From: Marivivens sp.
Lineage (GTDB): Bacteria > Pseudomonadota > Alphaproteobacteria > Rhodobacterales > Rhodobacteraceae
Assembly (NCBI GenBank): GCA_017643845.1
Contig: JAEPMR010000002.1
Coordinates: 1 to 64,000, forward strand
DNA: 64,000 nucleotides
Reading direction: 5' to 3'
Numbering within the stretch: the first letter of the stretch is position 1; every line of letters starts with the position of its first letter. Made by a program: the position numbers and the translations under genes. Of this stretch, positions 25,746 through 34,946 are shown piece by piece. The notes under the pieces were generated by a model, which was given only the letters and a program-made list of their open reading frames with translations, was not told the origin of the DNA and searched no databases.

Positions 25746-27899
25746 GTGCAGGCGAAGTTTCCCTATACCCGCGACCTCGTACTAGTCGGAGGCGGGCATA
25801 CACATGCGCTCTTCCTGAAAATGTGGGGGATGAAGCCACTCGCGGGAGTGCGTCTGACGCTCATTGACCCATCACCCGTCGCCGCCTATTCGGGTATGCT
25901 GCCCGGTTTTGTGGCTGGTCACTATACGGCTGACGATCTTTCGATTGATTTGGTCCGACTGTGCCGTTTCGCGGGCGCGCGGTTTGTGGCTGGGGCGGCA
26001 GCAGGAATTGACCGTGAAAAACGGGTTATTCTGATCGAAGGGCGGCCTCCAGTTTCCTATGATGTCGTTTCAATTGACATCGGCATACATAGCCGGATGG
26101 CCATCGGCGGGTTTGACGCTTCGGCAGTGGCGGTAAAGCCGCTGTGGCGATTTGCCGAGGCTTGGCAGAGTTTTCTCTTAGAGAATGAGAGGGGCAAGCG
26201 CGTAGTGACTATTGGTGGCGGAGTCGCCGGTGTTGAGCTCACGCTGGCTGCGAAACATGCACTGGGAAACGGCGCTGAGATCATTGTGCTGGATCGCGAT
26301 GAGGTTCTGAAAGCAGTCCCCAGCCGTGCACGCTCGAAACTTCTCAAGACGCTAGAGCTTAACGGCGTTGTTTGTCGCGGTGATGTGGAAATTTCTCATA
26401 TTACGGATAGGCACGTTCATCTTGCTGGTGGTGGGTCGGTTGCTGCGGACTTCGTCCTGGGCGCGGCCGGCGCACGGCCGCATTCATGGGTGAAGCAGAT
26501 TGGACTGGACCTGAAAGACGGCTTCATTTGCGTTGATGAGAATCTGCGATCATCTGATCCGTCGATATTTGCAGTAGGGGATTGTGCGCATATGGAGTTC
26601 GCTCCGCGGCCAAAGGCGGGTGTCTTTGCAGTCCGACAGGCGCCGATCCTTTTTCACAACCTTCGCGCAGCTCTCTCGAGCCAGAAGTTGCGCAGCTATC
26701 GTCCGCAGAAAGACTACCTGAAGCTGATCTCACTTGGTGACAAAAGTGCCATGGCCGAGAAACGCGGCTTAGTTCTGAAGGGACACGTGCTGTGGGTTTT
26801 AAAGGACCGAATTGATCGTGGCTTTATGCGAAAGCTGCAGAATTTGTCCACGATGGGTCGCGGCGCTTTACCTGACTTAAAGGCTGACGGACTGCAGGAG
26901 GAATATGGGACTGTCCCGTATTGTGCGGGCTGTGGTGCCAAGGTTGCCGGAACAGCATTGGCTGCGGCACTCGATGGGGCTACTGGTCAACTCCGCGACG
27001 ATGTTATGGTCTTGCATGGCGATGATGCGGCGGTGATTGGTGAAAATGGCCGGCGACAGGTCGTCACGACTGATCATCTTTCGGCAATTTCGGATGATCC
27101 GGTTATGATGACGCGGATCGCTTTGGTTCACGCATTAGGGGATATTTGGGCGATGGGCGCTGTGCCTCAGGCGCTACTTGTCTCTCTTACGCTTCCCAAG
27201 ATGTCGCCCGAATTACAGGTTCGAACTATGAGCGAGATCATGCAAACAGCTGATCGCGAAGCGCGAAAATTCGGGGCCGCAATTGCAGGCGGCCATAGTG
27301 CTCTCGGTGACAATTTGGTGGTAGGGTTCACCGCGACGGGACTTATCGAGGGGGAGCCAAAAACGCGATCAGGTGCGCAGCTAGGTGATGCGCTTATTCT
27401 GACGAAGCCCATTGGAATAGGCGTTCTGATGGCCGCTGAAATGCGAGGGCTGGCGCGCGGAAACGATGTAGTGAAAGCCTTCGAGGCGATGTGCCAACCT
27501 CAGGACGCGTCCTCTCAGATACTGGCAACGGCGGACGCAATGACCGATGTCACAGGGTTCGGATTGGCGGGACATCTTGCCGGGATTTGCAGAAGCTCTC
27601 GCTGTGGTGCGAGAATTTCACTCGATGCGATCCCGTTCCTCGATGGTGCGGTGGAGCTTTCGCGTGCGGGTGTCAGGTCTTCTCTTTTCGAGCATAACCG
27701 GACGAGTTCAGGCGCTGTTTTCGGAGCTTCAGGCGCGACGGCAGATCTGCTGTTCGATCCGCAGACCGCTGGTGGACTATTGGCAGTTGTTCCCGAAGTT
27801 ACTGCCGATGAACTCTTGATCAAATTGCGGGGTGCTGGCTATCCCGCTGCGAGAATTGGGACGATCACGAACGAGGAAGGCGTGATTCAGGTTTGTTGA
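25746..27899 (+). CDS. selD: fused pyridine nucleotide-disulfide oxidoreductase and selenide, water dikinase (SelD)
   Basis: Two-domain protein of 717 residues from a GTG start. Residues 1-370 are an FAD/NAD-binding oxidoreductase (LVLVGGGHTHALFL, VVTIGGGVAGVELTLAAKH, IFAVGDCAHM). From about 388 to the end is SelD, which makes selenophosphate from selenide and ATP: YCAGCGAKVAG places the catalytic Cys393/Cys396 and Lys399 and is followed by VVTTDHLSAISDDP and TDVTGFGLAGHL. The usual redox residue is Cys here, not selenocysteine. It converges on mnmH, which uses selenophosphate. Confidence 0.94.
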   Translation: MQAKFPYTRDLVLVGGGHTHALFLKMWGMKPLAGVRLTLIDPSPVAAYSGMLPGFVAGHYTADDLSIDLVRLCRFAGARFVAGAAAGIDREKRVILIEGRPPVSYDVVSIDIGIHSRMAIGGFDASAVAVKPLWRFAEAWQSFLLENERGKRVVTIGGGVAGVELTLAAKHALGNGAEIIVLDRDEVLKAVPSRARSKLLKTLELNGVVCRGDVEISHITDRHVHLAGGGSVAADFVLGAAGARPHSWVKQIGLDLKDGFICVDENLRSSDPSIFAVGDCAHMEFAPRPKAGVFAVRQAPILFHNLRAALSSQKLRSYRPQKDYLKLISLGDKSAMAEKRGLVLKGHVLWVLKDRIDRGFMRKLQNLSTMGRGALPDLKADGLQEEYGTVPYCAGCGAKVAGTALAAALDGATGQLRDDVMVLHGDDAAVIGENGRRQVVTTDHLSAISDDPVMMTRIALVHALGDIWAMGAVPQALLVSLTLPKMSPELQVRTMSEIMQTADREARKFGAAIAGGHSALGDNLVVGFTATGLIEGEPKTRSGAQLGDALILTKPIGIGVLMAAEMRGLARGNDVVKAFEAMCQPQDASSQILATADAMTDVTGFGLAGHLAGICRSSRCGARISLDAIPFLDGAVELSRAGVRSSLFEHNRTSSGAVFGASGATADLLFDPQTAGGLLAVVPEVTADELLIKLRGAGYPAARIGTITNEEGVIQVC

Positions 27900-28938
27900 T
27901 CAGATCTCGGATTCTTGATGCGGTTTGCGACAACGCCTCCGAATCCAGTTTATTAGTCGTTATGCGAGCAATAGGTTCTGTGCCGTGTTTTGTGCGGGAT
28001 CGGGCATAGGCAGGATCGTAATGCAGTTCCATCAATGAGGTGACAAGGCTCAGCCGATCATCGGCATCCAGTAGGGTTTCCCAATGGTCAACGGTTTCGT
28101 GCCCGCGGAACTGGCGAAGCGGCTGAAGCTTCGATCGCATTGTTTCTGGTGCATTGAGGATGTCTTGGTAGGCTTCGACAAGATACTGGCCCCGGGCGGG
28201 TAGAGGAGCGTCGATCTCGATCCGGGGTGCGCCGCACATTCGCTCCCATAGGCGCGGAGGAATGTTGATATTTCCGATTTTGCTGCTTTCCGCCTCAATG
28301 ATGATGGGGCGAGAGAAATCAAACCGGTCCAGCCGCCCTGCGAGCTCTGACTCAAAGGCTTTCTGGGTGGGCTGTCCGCCGCTAAGAGAGCCGAGCAGTG
28401 AACCGCGATGGTTTGCCAGCCCTTCTAGGTCGATAACTTGCAGCCCCATCTCATCAAGAAGCTCGAGTAACTTGGTTTTCGCCGTGCCGGTATTTCCGTC
28501 TAGCAGCAACAGCTGGGCATCAAGGGGCGTATCATAAAGCGCAGAATGAATTAATCGGCGATAGGATTGGTAGCCTCCCGAGATAACCTCTGAACGCCAA
28601 CCGACCTCCTGAAGAAATCGAGCGAAGAAACCGGATCGTTGCCCGCCGCGCCAGCAATAGACGAGGGGCTTCCAGTCACCTTCCATATCGGAGAGCTTTT
28701 CTTCGAGATGTGATGCGGTGTTGCGGGCGATGATTGCGCCGCCAATTTTGCGGGCTTTGAAGGGGCTTTCCTGCTTGTAGATGGTTCCCACCAAGGCACG
28801 TTCATCGTCAGAAAGTACTGGCAGGTTTATCGCGCCCGGAATGTGATCTTCGGCAAATTCCGCTGGGGACCGAACATCGATAACAACATCGAAGTCGTTG
28901 TTCAGTAGGTCTCGTAAAGAGTGGAAGATCTGCGCCAT
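27865..28938 (-). CDS. mnmH: tRNA 2-selenouridine synthase
   Basis: Replaces sulfur by selenium in 2-thiouridine at the tRNA wobble position, 357 residues. An N-terminal rhodanese domain carries the active Cys95 in YCWRGGQRSG; a C-terminal P-loop domain has DGNTGTAKTKLL (about 147-158). The gene is convergent with selD and the two coding regions overlap by 35 bp. No selA, selB or selC is in the window, so the visible selenium use is tRNA modification only. Confidence 0.95.
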   Translation of the reverse strand: MAQIFHSLRDLLNNDFDVVIDVRSPAEFAEDHIPGAINLPVLSDDERALVGTIYKQESPFKARKIGGAIIARNTASHLEEKLSDMEGDWKPLVYCWRGGQRSGFFARFLQEVGWRSEVISGGYQSYRRLIHSALYDTPLDAQLLLLDGNTGTAKTKLLELLDEMGLQVIDLEGLANHRGSLLGSLSGGQPTQKAFESELAGRLDRFDFSRPIIIEAESSKIGNINIPPRLWERMCGAPRIEIDAPLPARGQYLVEAYQDILNAPETMRSKLQPLRQFRGHETVDHWETLLDADDRLSLVTSLMELHYDPAYARSRTKHGTEPIARITTNKLDSEALSQTASRIRDLINKPESRLPRS

Positions 28939-28993
28939 ACTGCTCGTCTATCCCACCTCAAGATAAACGAAAAGAGTGCTGGTTGATCTGTGA

Positions 28994-29737
28994 TTATGGC
29001 GTTTCTCGGGGGTGGCTGATTGCAGGAATTCGCTGGCGACCTTGTTGGGTCAAAAGAAAGACATCTGCGCCCTCGAATACAGCGGGGAGGATCTCTCTTC
29101 CTCGCGCGGCACCACCGTCAAGGTTAACTCTGTTGCCGCAGTGACAAGGGGTTTCCACGATAGTGTGGCCGTGGACGACGAGTTTTCCGTGGTCTCGATC
29201 ATCATTTAGGAATTCATCGCGTATCCACAGGAGGTCCTCTTCTTTTTGTTTTCGAAGCGGAATTCCCGGTCGAATGCCGGCATGTACAAAAAGCAGGTCA
29301 TTCAAATTATGGCTCAGCCTCATGTCTGTCAGAAAGTTGATGTGGGTTGTCGGTACCGCTGCGCGAGCATCCGCATGAATGTCACGCTGGCTCCGACCTT
29401 CCCTGACATCGACCCCGTATGATCGCAGTGTAGCATCTCCGCCCAATCGTGGGTCGAGCCAGCTGAGGCCCAAGCGTAGGCGGAGGTCGTGTTTGGGCAC
29501 TGGTTCAAGATACCACTGAAACATGCGGTCGTGATTGCCTTTGACAAAGACCCAATTCGGGTGCGAGGCGCGCTCACCCGCAAGGAGATCCAGCACGGCG
29601 CAGCTGTCCGGCCCACGGTCGGTCAAATCACCCAAGAAGACAATTGTTGCGTCTGGTCCGCCATCCTTCCAAATCCGGACAAGAGCGGTTTCCAGATGTC
29701 TGATCTGCCCATGTACGTCGCCGATTGCGTATATCAT
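28994..29737 (-). CDS. metallophosphoesterase (serine/threonine phosphatase-like)
   Basis: 247 residues with the calcineurin-like metal motifs in order: MIYAIGDVHGQ (D7, H9), FLGDLTDRGPDS, VKGNHDRMF, and two later histidines in LLFVHAGIRPG and VVHGHTI. This pattern resembles PrpA/ApaH-like bacterial phosphatases. The start at 29737 is used because it begins exactly at the motif; the longer frame would cross into the regulator's promoter region. It lies 55 bp upstream of mnmH's start on the same strand. Confidence 0.88.
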   Translation of the reverse strand: MIYAIGDVHGQIRHLETALVRIWKDGGPDATIVFLGDLTDRGPDSCAVLDLLAGERASHPNWVFVKGNHDRMFQWYLEPVPKHDLRLRLGLSWLDPRLGGDATLRSYGVDVREGRSQRDIHADARAAVPTTHINFLTDMRLSHNLNDLLFVHAGIRPGIPLRKQKEEDLLWIRDEFLNDDRDHGKLVVHGHTIVETPCHCGNRVNLDGGAARGREILPAVFEGADVFLLTQQGRQRIPAISHPRETP

Positions 29738-29850
29738 GCAGCCTCCGTTCGCCGGTTTATGACGCGTTCCCTGACAGATTTTCAATGGCCACAGATGAAT
29801 TTTGTGCATGGCTGCATTCTTTTCGACGCAAAAGCTTGGCGTAAAAGATA

Positions 29851-29874
29851 TGACGATGTATGTCATTATGACGT
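29851..29874. promoter_or_regulatory. operator upstream of the LacI-family regulator
   Basis: ATGACGATGTATGTCAT (29851-29867) is an inverted repeat with arms ATGAC/GTCAT, followed at once by a further ATGACG (29869-29874). The same half-site recurs downstream of the regulator gene, which points to autoregulation by that protein. Confidence 0.6.
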
Positions 29875-29895
29875 AAAACCATCATGGAGAGTCCT

Positions 29896-30930
29896 GTGGC
29901 ACGGAGGCCAACTGTACAAGATGTTGCGCGTGAGGCGGGCGTGAGCGTAACGACCGTTGATCGTGCATTGAATGGTCGTGCCAAGGTTCGCGAGGACACA
30001 ATTCGGAAGATAGCAGAGGCGGCACACCGCGTCGGTTATCACGGCAAGGGAGTCTTTGAGAACCGTCTTAAAACCGTTGTGCCTGAAGTCCGCTTTGGTT
30101 TTGTCCTTTCCAAGAAGGGTCAGGAATTTTACCAGATCTATGCGCGTGAGATCGAGAGGGCCGTTGCAGAGCGAAGAGACGTTCGTGCGCGTGCAGATAT
30201 CCGTTACGCATCTTCCCAAGCGCCGGACGAATTTGCGCGGTTACTGCATGAATTGGGCGAAACCTGTGACGCCGTTGCATGTGGCGCTGTCAATGATCAA
30301 AGGCTGACACAGGTTGTCCAGCAGCTGAAAGATGACGGGGTTCCCGTTTTTTCGATGCTGAACGATTTTGCGCAGGGTGTAAGAAAAAACTATATCGGCA
30401 CCAACAACATGAAGAGTGGGCGGGTCGCGGCCGGATATCTGACCCGAACAATTCACAAGCCCGGAAAGCTTGCAATCTTTGTTGGAGGCAATCGGTGGCA
30501 CGGACATGATCTGCGAGAAGTTGGTTTTCGCTCATTTGTCCGTGAGGTGGATCTGGGCTTTACGGTGTTGGACACCCTCGTAAACCTCGAAACGCGACAA
30601 GTCACATATGAGGCGACACTGGATCTTTTAAATCGGCACCCCGATCTCCGCGGTGTTTATGTGGCGGGGGGCGGTATGGAGGGCGCGATCGCCGCTCTAA
30701 GAGAGGTTCATCCGGTTCCGCGTGTGGGGCTTGTGGTAAATGAATTGACGAGCGAAAGCCGCGCCGCATTGATTGATGGCTACGTCTCAATGGTGATGCG
30801 GACGCCGCTCGAAACCATGTGCCCTGAGCTTATTGAACTGATGGTTCGCGCCACCAGGAATGAAGACGACGGCACGATAGGTCAGCATTTCCTCGACCCA
30901 CATATCATTTTACCAGAAATGCTTGCATGA
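29896..30930 (+). CDS. LacI-family transcriptional regulator of the inositol locus
   Basis: 344 residues. The N-terminal LacI helix-turn-helix is PTVQDVAREAGVSVTTVDRALNGRA, followed by a periplasmic-binding-like ligand domain. The GTG at 29896 is chosen because GGAGAG lies just upstream and the protein then begins ARRPTVQDVA; an ATG at 29884 has no ribosome binding site. It precedes the inositol genes on the same strand and is flanked on both sides by TGACG/CGTCA sites, so it probably represses the locus until an inositol-type ligand binds. Many alphaproteobacteria use an RpiR-type IolR instead. Confidence 0.85.
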   Translation: MARRPTVQDVAREAGVSVTTVDRALNGRAKVREDTIRKIAEAAHRVGYHGKGVFENRLKTVVPEVRFGFVLSKKGQEFYQIYAREIERAVAERRDVRARADIRYASSQAPDEFARLLHELGETCDAVACGAVNDQRLTQVVQQLKDDGVPVFSMLNDFAQGVRKNYIGTNNMKSGRVAAGYLTRTIHKPGKLAIFVGGNRWHGHDLREVGFRSFVREVDLGFTVLDTLVNLETRQVTYEATLDLLNRHPDLRGVYVAGGGMEGAIAALREVHPVPRVGLVVNELTSESRAALIDGYVSMVMRTPLETMCPELIELMVRATRNEDDGTIGQHFLDPHIILPEMLA

Positions 30931-30990
30931 CGTAAAAGCGTCATACTGCATGCGCAGAAAAACGTCATGAATGAGAAATTCGGACGTCAT
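30927..30990. promoter_or_regulatory. operator array upstream of the inositol operon
   Basis: ATGACGTAAAAGCGTCAT (30927-30944) is a perfect inverted repeat with 6-bp arms, beginning at the regulator stop codon. Two further ACGTCAT half-sites follow at 30962-30968 and 30984-30990, about two helical turns apart. They share the half-site with the element upstream of the regulator and precede the first inositol-locus gene by 85 bp. Confidence 0.65.
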
Positions 30991-31074
30991 ATGGCTTGAC
31001 CGAATCCCGCCAGCGCCGCACCGTCCGGCTCGTCCAGCTTTGGCAAGGTTTGCTGTGATGGGCGGGGAGGATCA

Positions 31075-31890
31075 ATGCAACTGGCACTAAATCAGATGAC
31101 AGTTCCGAATCTGGAATTCGAAGCGTTTCTTGATTTGGCGGCGCAGCTCGATTGCGTCGGTGTGGAGGCGCGAAATGATTTAGGGCGCCCTTTGTATGAC
31201 GGGATTGCCGCCTCGCTCGCAGGTGAAAAAATTCGTTCAAGGGGCCTGCTGCTCCTGGGCGTGAGCCAAATTTATCCGTTCAATGATTGGGATTCGGAGC
31301 GAGAACACGAGGTACGTTCATTGGTGGCACTCGCCGCCGACGCTGGCTCAAAGACAATATGTTTGATCCCTCGCAACGACGGAACTGGCCTTGGCAATGG
31401 TGAACGGCAGGCAAAGTTGAGGTTGGCACTGAGGTCCATTTTACCAATTTTGCAAGATGCTGACCTCGTTGGTCTTGTCGAGCCACTTGGATTTGGACGG
31501 TCGTCGCTACGCTCAAAAGATGAGCTCGTACAGATGATTTCGTCGTTGGGGGCTGAGGCGAATTTGAAAATCGTACACGATACGTTTCATCACACTATTG
31601 CGGGGGGTGGCGCAATCTACCCTGAATGTACGGGGATCGTGCACATTTCGGGTGTCGTGGATCCGAAGCTTTCGCTTGGCGAAATGGAAGACGAGCATCG
31701 CATTCTGGTCAATTCACAAGACCGTCTTGGAAACATCGAGCAAATCAAGACGTTTCTGTCTGCTGGCTATGCTGGGGCGTTTTCTTTCGAGAGTTTTGCT
31801 CCCGAAGTTCATGCGCTCGTGGAGCCCTATGCGGAAATTAGAGGATCAATGGATTTCATTTCTTCCCAAATCGCAGCGACAGCGGCGTGA
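31075..31890 (+). CDS. TIM-barrel sugar isomerase/epimerase-like protein
   Basis: 271 residues of the xylose isomerase-like TIM-barrel superfamily (AP endonuclease family 2). Likely metal ligands are Glu in GLVEPLGFG, Asp/His in KIVHDTFHH, His in GIVHISGV and Glu in FSFESFAP. The start follows GGGGAGGATCA. First gene after the operator array, so likely an inosose or keto-inositol isomerase (IolI/IolH-like), but the exact reaction cannot be read from the sequence. Confidence 0.75.
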   Translation: MQLALNQMTVPNLEFEAFLDLAAQLDCVGVEARNDLGRPLYDGIAASLAGEKIRSRGLLLLGVSQIYPFNDWDSEREHEVRSLVALAADAGSKTICLIPRNDGTGLGNGERQAKLRLALRSILPILQDADLVGLVEPLGFGRSSLRSKDELVQMISSLGAEANLKIVHDTFHHTIAGGGAIYPECTGIVHISGVVDPKLSLGEMEDEHRILVNSQDRLGNIEQIKTFLSAGYAGAFSFESFAPEVHALVEPYAEIRGSMDFISSQIAATAA

Positions 31891-31967
31891 GGGAAGATGA
31901 ATTGCCCCAACTATGGGGTTTCCGGGATGGAAATGGTGCACCGGACACCAAATATGGGAGGAAAACC

Positions 31968-32906
31968 ATGAAGAAGACCCTTATTGCATCTGGCATTGTG
32001 GCGTTGATGTCTACGACCGCCATGGCGCAGGAAATCGGCGCAACGTTTTCGAGATTCGATGACAATTGGTTGACAGTTCTGCGTAACGGAATGGTCGAGT
32101 ATGCATCGACAATCGATGGTCTTGTTTACCAGCAAGAAGATGCAACGGACGACATCGCGAAGCAAATCGACCAAGTTAAGAACTTCGTCGCATCCGGTGT
32201 TGATGCTATCATTGTTAACATCGTCGACACGTCAGCTGGTGCAGCTGTTTCGGCGGCGGCGGGTGACGTTCCGCTCGTTTACGTCAACCGTGAACCTGAC
32301 AACGTCAATGAACTTCCGCCGACCCAGGCGTTTGTCGCATCGAATGAGATCGAGTCTGGCACTTTGTCGGCATTCGAAGTCTGTAAGAACCTGCGTGCTG
32401 AGGGCAAGGGCAGTGGTGCTCGTGGCTACCTTATGAACGGTCAGCTTTCGAACCAAGCGGCAGTGCAGCGTTCGAAGGATGTTCATGACGTCATCGGAAT
32501 GGACATGTGTAACTTCATGGAGATCATCGACGAGCAAACTGCAAACTGGTCCCGCGATGAAGCACAAGACCTCATGACCAACTGGATGTCATCTGGCGAG
32601 CCATTTGATTTCGTTCTGGCTAACAACGATGAGATGGCTATCGGTGCCATTCAGGCAATGAAAGCAGCCGGTATGGATATGGCCGATGTCCAGGTTGGAG
32701 GCGTGGACGCTTCGCAGGATGCGCTGCTTGTAATGGCGGCGGGTGACTATGACGTAACTGTGTTCCAAGACTCCGTTGGCCAAGGCACCGGTTCAATCGA
32801 CGCTGCTCTCAAGCTGATTGCAGGCGAAAAGGTTGATCAGAAAGTGTACATTCCGTTCGTTCTCGTTACGCCGGAAAACATGGGTGACTTCCTCGATAAA
32901 AACTAA
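31968..32906 (+). CDS. sugar (inositol-type) ABC transporter substrate-binding protein
   Basis: Periplasmic binding protein of 312 residues, with signal peptide MKKTLIASGIVALMSTTAMA and a ribose-binding-like body (IDQVKNFVASGVDAIIVNIVD, VLANNDEMAIGAIQAMKAAG). The ATG at 31968 follows GGGAGGAAAACC. It resembles the inositol-binding IbpA of Caulobacter in type and context. First of three transporter genes, followed by a strong hairpin that probably raises its level over the membrane parts. Confidence 0.85.
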   Translation: MKKTLIASGIVALMSTTAMAQEIGATFSRFDDNWLTVLRNGMVEYASTIDGLVYQQEDATDDIAKQIDQVKNFVASGVDAIIVNIVDTSAGAAVSAAAGDVPLVYVNREPDNVNELPPTQAFVASNEIESGTLSAFEVCKNLRAEGKGSGARGYLMNGQLSNQAAVQRSKDVHDVIGMDMCNFMEIIDEQTANWSRDEAQDLMTNWMSSGEPFDFVLANNDEMAIGAIQAMKAAGMDMADVQVGGVDASQDALLVMAAGDYDVTVFQDSVGQGTGSIDAALKLIAGEKVDQKVYIPFVLVTPENMGDFLDKN

Positions 32907-32926
32907 GGATTGAATTCTTTAGCTTT

Positions 32927-32950
32927 GAGGCGGCGCGGCTGCGCCGCCTC
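32927..32950 (+). terminator. hairpin between binding protein and permease genes
   Basis: GAGGCGGCGC (32927-32936) pairs fully with GCGCCGCCTC (32941-32950) around loop GGCT. There is no U tract, so it most likely stabilises the upstream mRNA against 3' exonucleases and partly slows transcription. Confidence 0.65.
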
Positions 32951-32981
32951 CACCACGACTTAATTGAATTGGGAGGCGAGA

Positions 32982-34055
32982 ATGACGGATACCAGCCACG
33001 GGACTGGCGGTCTTACGTTTGACAAGTCAAAGAGATCTTGGCCGAATGAGCTAAACATACTGTTGGCTCTGATTATCATCATAGTCATTTTCGAAATCAT
33101 CGGCCAGGTAGCGCCCTACATGCGCGGCCAAAGCTTCCTTTTCGATACAAACGATCGATTTGACAGTATATTCAACGAAGCGCGGTTGCAGATCATCATT
33201 CTGCAAGTGGCCGTTATCGGAATTATCGCCTTAGGCGTTACGCAAGTGATAATCACGGCGGGGATTGATCTGTCATCCGGTCCCTTGGTTGCGGCAACCG
33301 CAATGATTGCAATGAGCTTTGCTCAGGTGGCCGAGGTAAACGGATTTCCGAACCCAAAGGCAGTCTTTGGTGCATGGGCTATGGATTTGCCCGTTGTTAT
33401 ACCGGTCGTGATTGGGCTTGCGTTTGGTGCGATGATCGGTGCGATCAATGGCACTTTTATTGCCTATTTCCGCATTCCTCCGTTCATCGCTACGCTTGGG
33501 ATGTTCCTGATCTGCCGTGGTATTGCGCTGTGGTGGTCAGGCGGAAATCCAATTTCATTCCCGACTGAAGGATATGCATGGATTGGATCTGGCATGATGC
33601 CGGTGGTCTGGTTCGTGATTTTGGCAATCGTGTTCCAATTGATCATGAGCTTCACAGTCTACGGAAAGCATACGTATGCTATCGGCTCGAATGAAGAAGC
33701 TGCACGGATGTCAGGTATCAACGTTCGCCGTCATAAGGTGATGGTCTATATGATCGCCTCGATGTTGGCTGCCTTCGCCGGAATCGTTCTTAGTTCGAAG
33801 GCGGTCACTGCGCAGGCCGGGATGGGCGAATTTTACGAGCTATTTGCAATCGCAATGGCGGTTATTGGCGGAATTAGCCTGACTGGTGGACGCGGTTCGA
33901 TCATCGGAACCGTTCTGGGCGCAATGGTGATCGGCGTAATCCGATCTGGTTTCACCTACATCAAACTCGACGGTTCATATCAGCTGATGGCTATGGGCGG
34001 AATCATCATCGCTGCTGTTATTCTAGATCAATACCGTCAACGCAATCGCGCTTGA
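32982..34055 (+). CDS. sugar (inositol-type) ABC transporter permease
   Basis: Inner-membrane permease of 357 residues, RbsC/IatP type, with about eight to ten hydrophobic segments and the family signature AIGSNEEAARMSGINVRRHK and GGISLTGGRGSIIGTVLGA. The ATG at 32982 follows GGGAGGCGAG; a TTG 18 bp earlier is rejected. Its stop overlaps an alternative start of the ATPase gene. Confidence 0.88.
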   Translation: MTDTSHGTGGLTFDKSKRSWPNELNILLALIIIIVIFEIIGQVAPYMRGQSFLFDTNDRFDSIFNEARLQIIILQVAVIGIIALGVTQVIITAGIDLSSGPLVAATAMIAMSFAQVAEVNGFPNPKAVFGAWAMDLPVVIPVVIGLAFGAMIGAINGTFIAYFRIPPFIATLGMFLICRGIALWWSGGNPISFPTEGYAWIGSGMMPVVWFVILAIVFQLIMSFTVYGKHTYAIGSNEEAARMSGINVRRHKVMVYMIASMLAAFAGIVLSSKAVTAQAGMGEFYELFAIAMAVIGGISLTGGRGSIIGTVLGAMVIGVIRSGFTYIKLDGSYQLMAMGGIIIAAVILDQYRQRNRA

Positions 34056-34072
34056 GCTTGGGGAGAGATGAA

Positions 34073-34855
34073 ATGAGCGAAGAATTCGTTCTGAAAACAC
34101 AGGATTTGACCAAGCACTACGGCGGGGTCCATGCGCTAGAAGGCGCAAATTTCGAACTGCGGCAGGGCGAGCATATCGCCATCATGGGCGACAACGGTGC
34201 AGGAAAATCGACCTTTGTGCGTCAGATCACGGGAGTTGAGCAAAGAACACGCGGTAAGGTTTGGCTGTATGGTGAGGAAGTACATTTTGCAGGGCCGCTT
34301 GATGCCCGAGAGGCAGGCATTGAAACCGTCTTTCAGACCTTGGCGCTCGCGGATGACTTGGACGTGCCAGATAATCTCTTCCTAGGGAGAGAGAAGACAT
34401 TTGCAAACTGGCTGGGACCATTTCGTCTTCTTGACTATCGAGGAATGCGACAGGCTACGATTGACGGCCTGAACCGGACGGCGGTGAAAATTCCGAACAT
34501 TAGGAACACGATCCGCAATATGTCGGGTGGTCAACGGCAGTGCGTCGCTATTGCTAGGACAGCGACGTTCCATTCGAAATTGACGATCATGGACGAACCA
34601 ACTGCGGCGTTGGGTGTTCAGGAAACTGCACAAGTGGAAAACATCATCAGAACGCTGAAAGAGCAGGGTGAACCATTAATCCTGATTAGTCACAATATGC
34701 GGCAAGTCATGGATCTCGTGGATCGTATCGTTGTGTTTAGGCGGGGTCGTATCGTTGCAAATCTGAAGCGCGACGAAACAGACGGGCAGGATGTTGTGGC
34801 TTACATCACAGGTGCGAAAACCCAGCCTGAGTTCGAAATTGAAGGCGTGACCTGA
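34073..34855 (+). CDS. sugar (inositol-type) ABC transporter ATP-binding protein
   Basis: 260 residues with a single nucleotide-binding domain: Walker A GDNGAGKST, signature MSGGQRQCVAIARTA, Walker B LTIMDEPTAALG, and ISHNM. Ribose-class transporters often use a double-domain ATPase of about 500 residues; this single-domain form must act as a dimer. Start at 34073 after GGGGAGAG. Confidence 0.88.
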   Translation: MSEEFVLKTQDLTKHYGGVHALEGANFELRQGEHIAIMGDNGAGKSTFVRQITGVEQRTRGKVWLYGEEVHFAGPLDAREAGIETVFQTLALADDLDVPDNLFLGREKTFANWLGPFRLLDYRGMRQATIDGLNRTAVKIPNIRNTIRNMSGGQRQCVAIARTATFHSKLTIMDEPTAALGVQETAQVENIIRTLKEQGEPLILISHNMRQVMDLVDRIVVFRRGRIVANLKRDETDGQDVVAYITGAKTQPEFEIEGVT

Positions 34856-34946
34856 GACAGGTCACGGTGACAAAGCAAAAATGGATCCTTGGTGGCTCCA
34901 GGCCGCCATGTGGAGAAAGGTTCCTCGGGTCGTTTGACCTGAGGGG

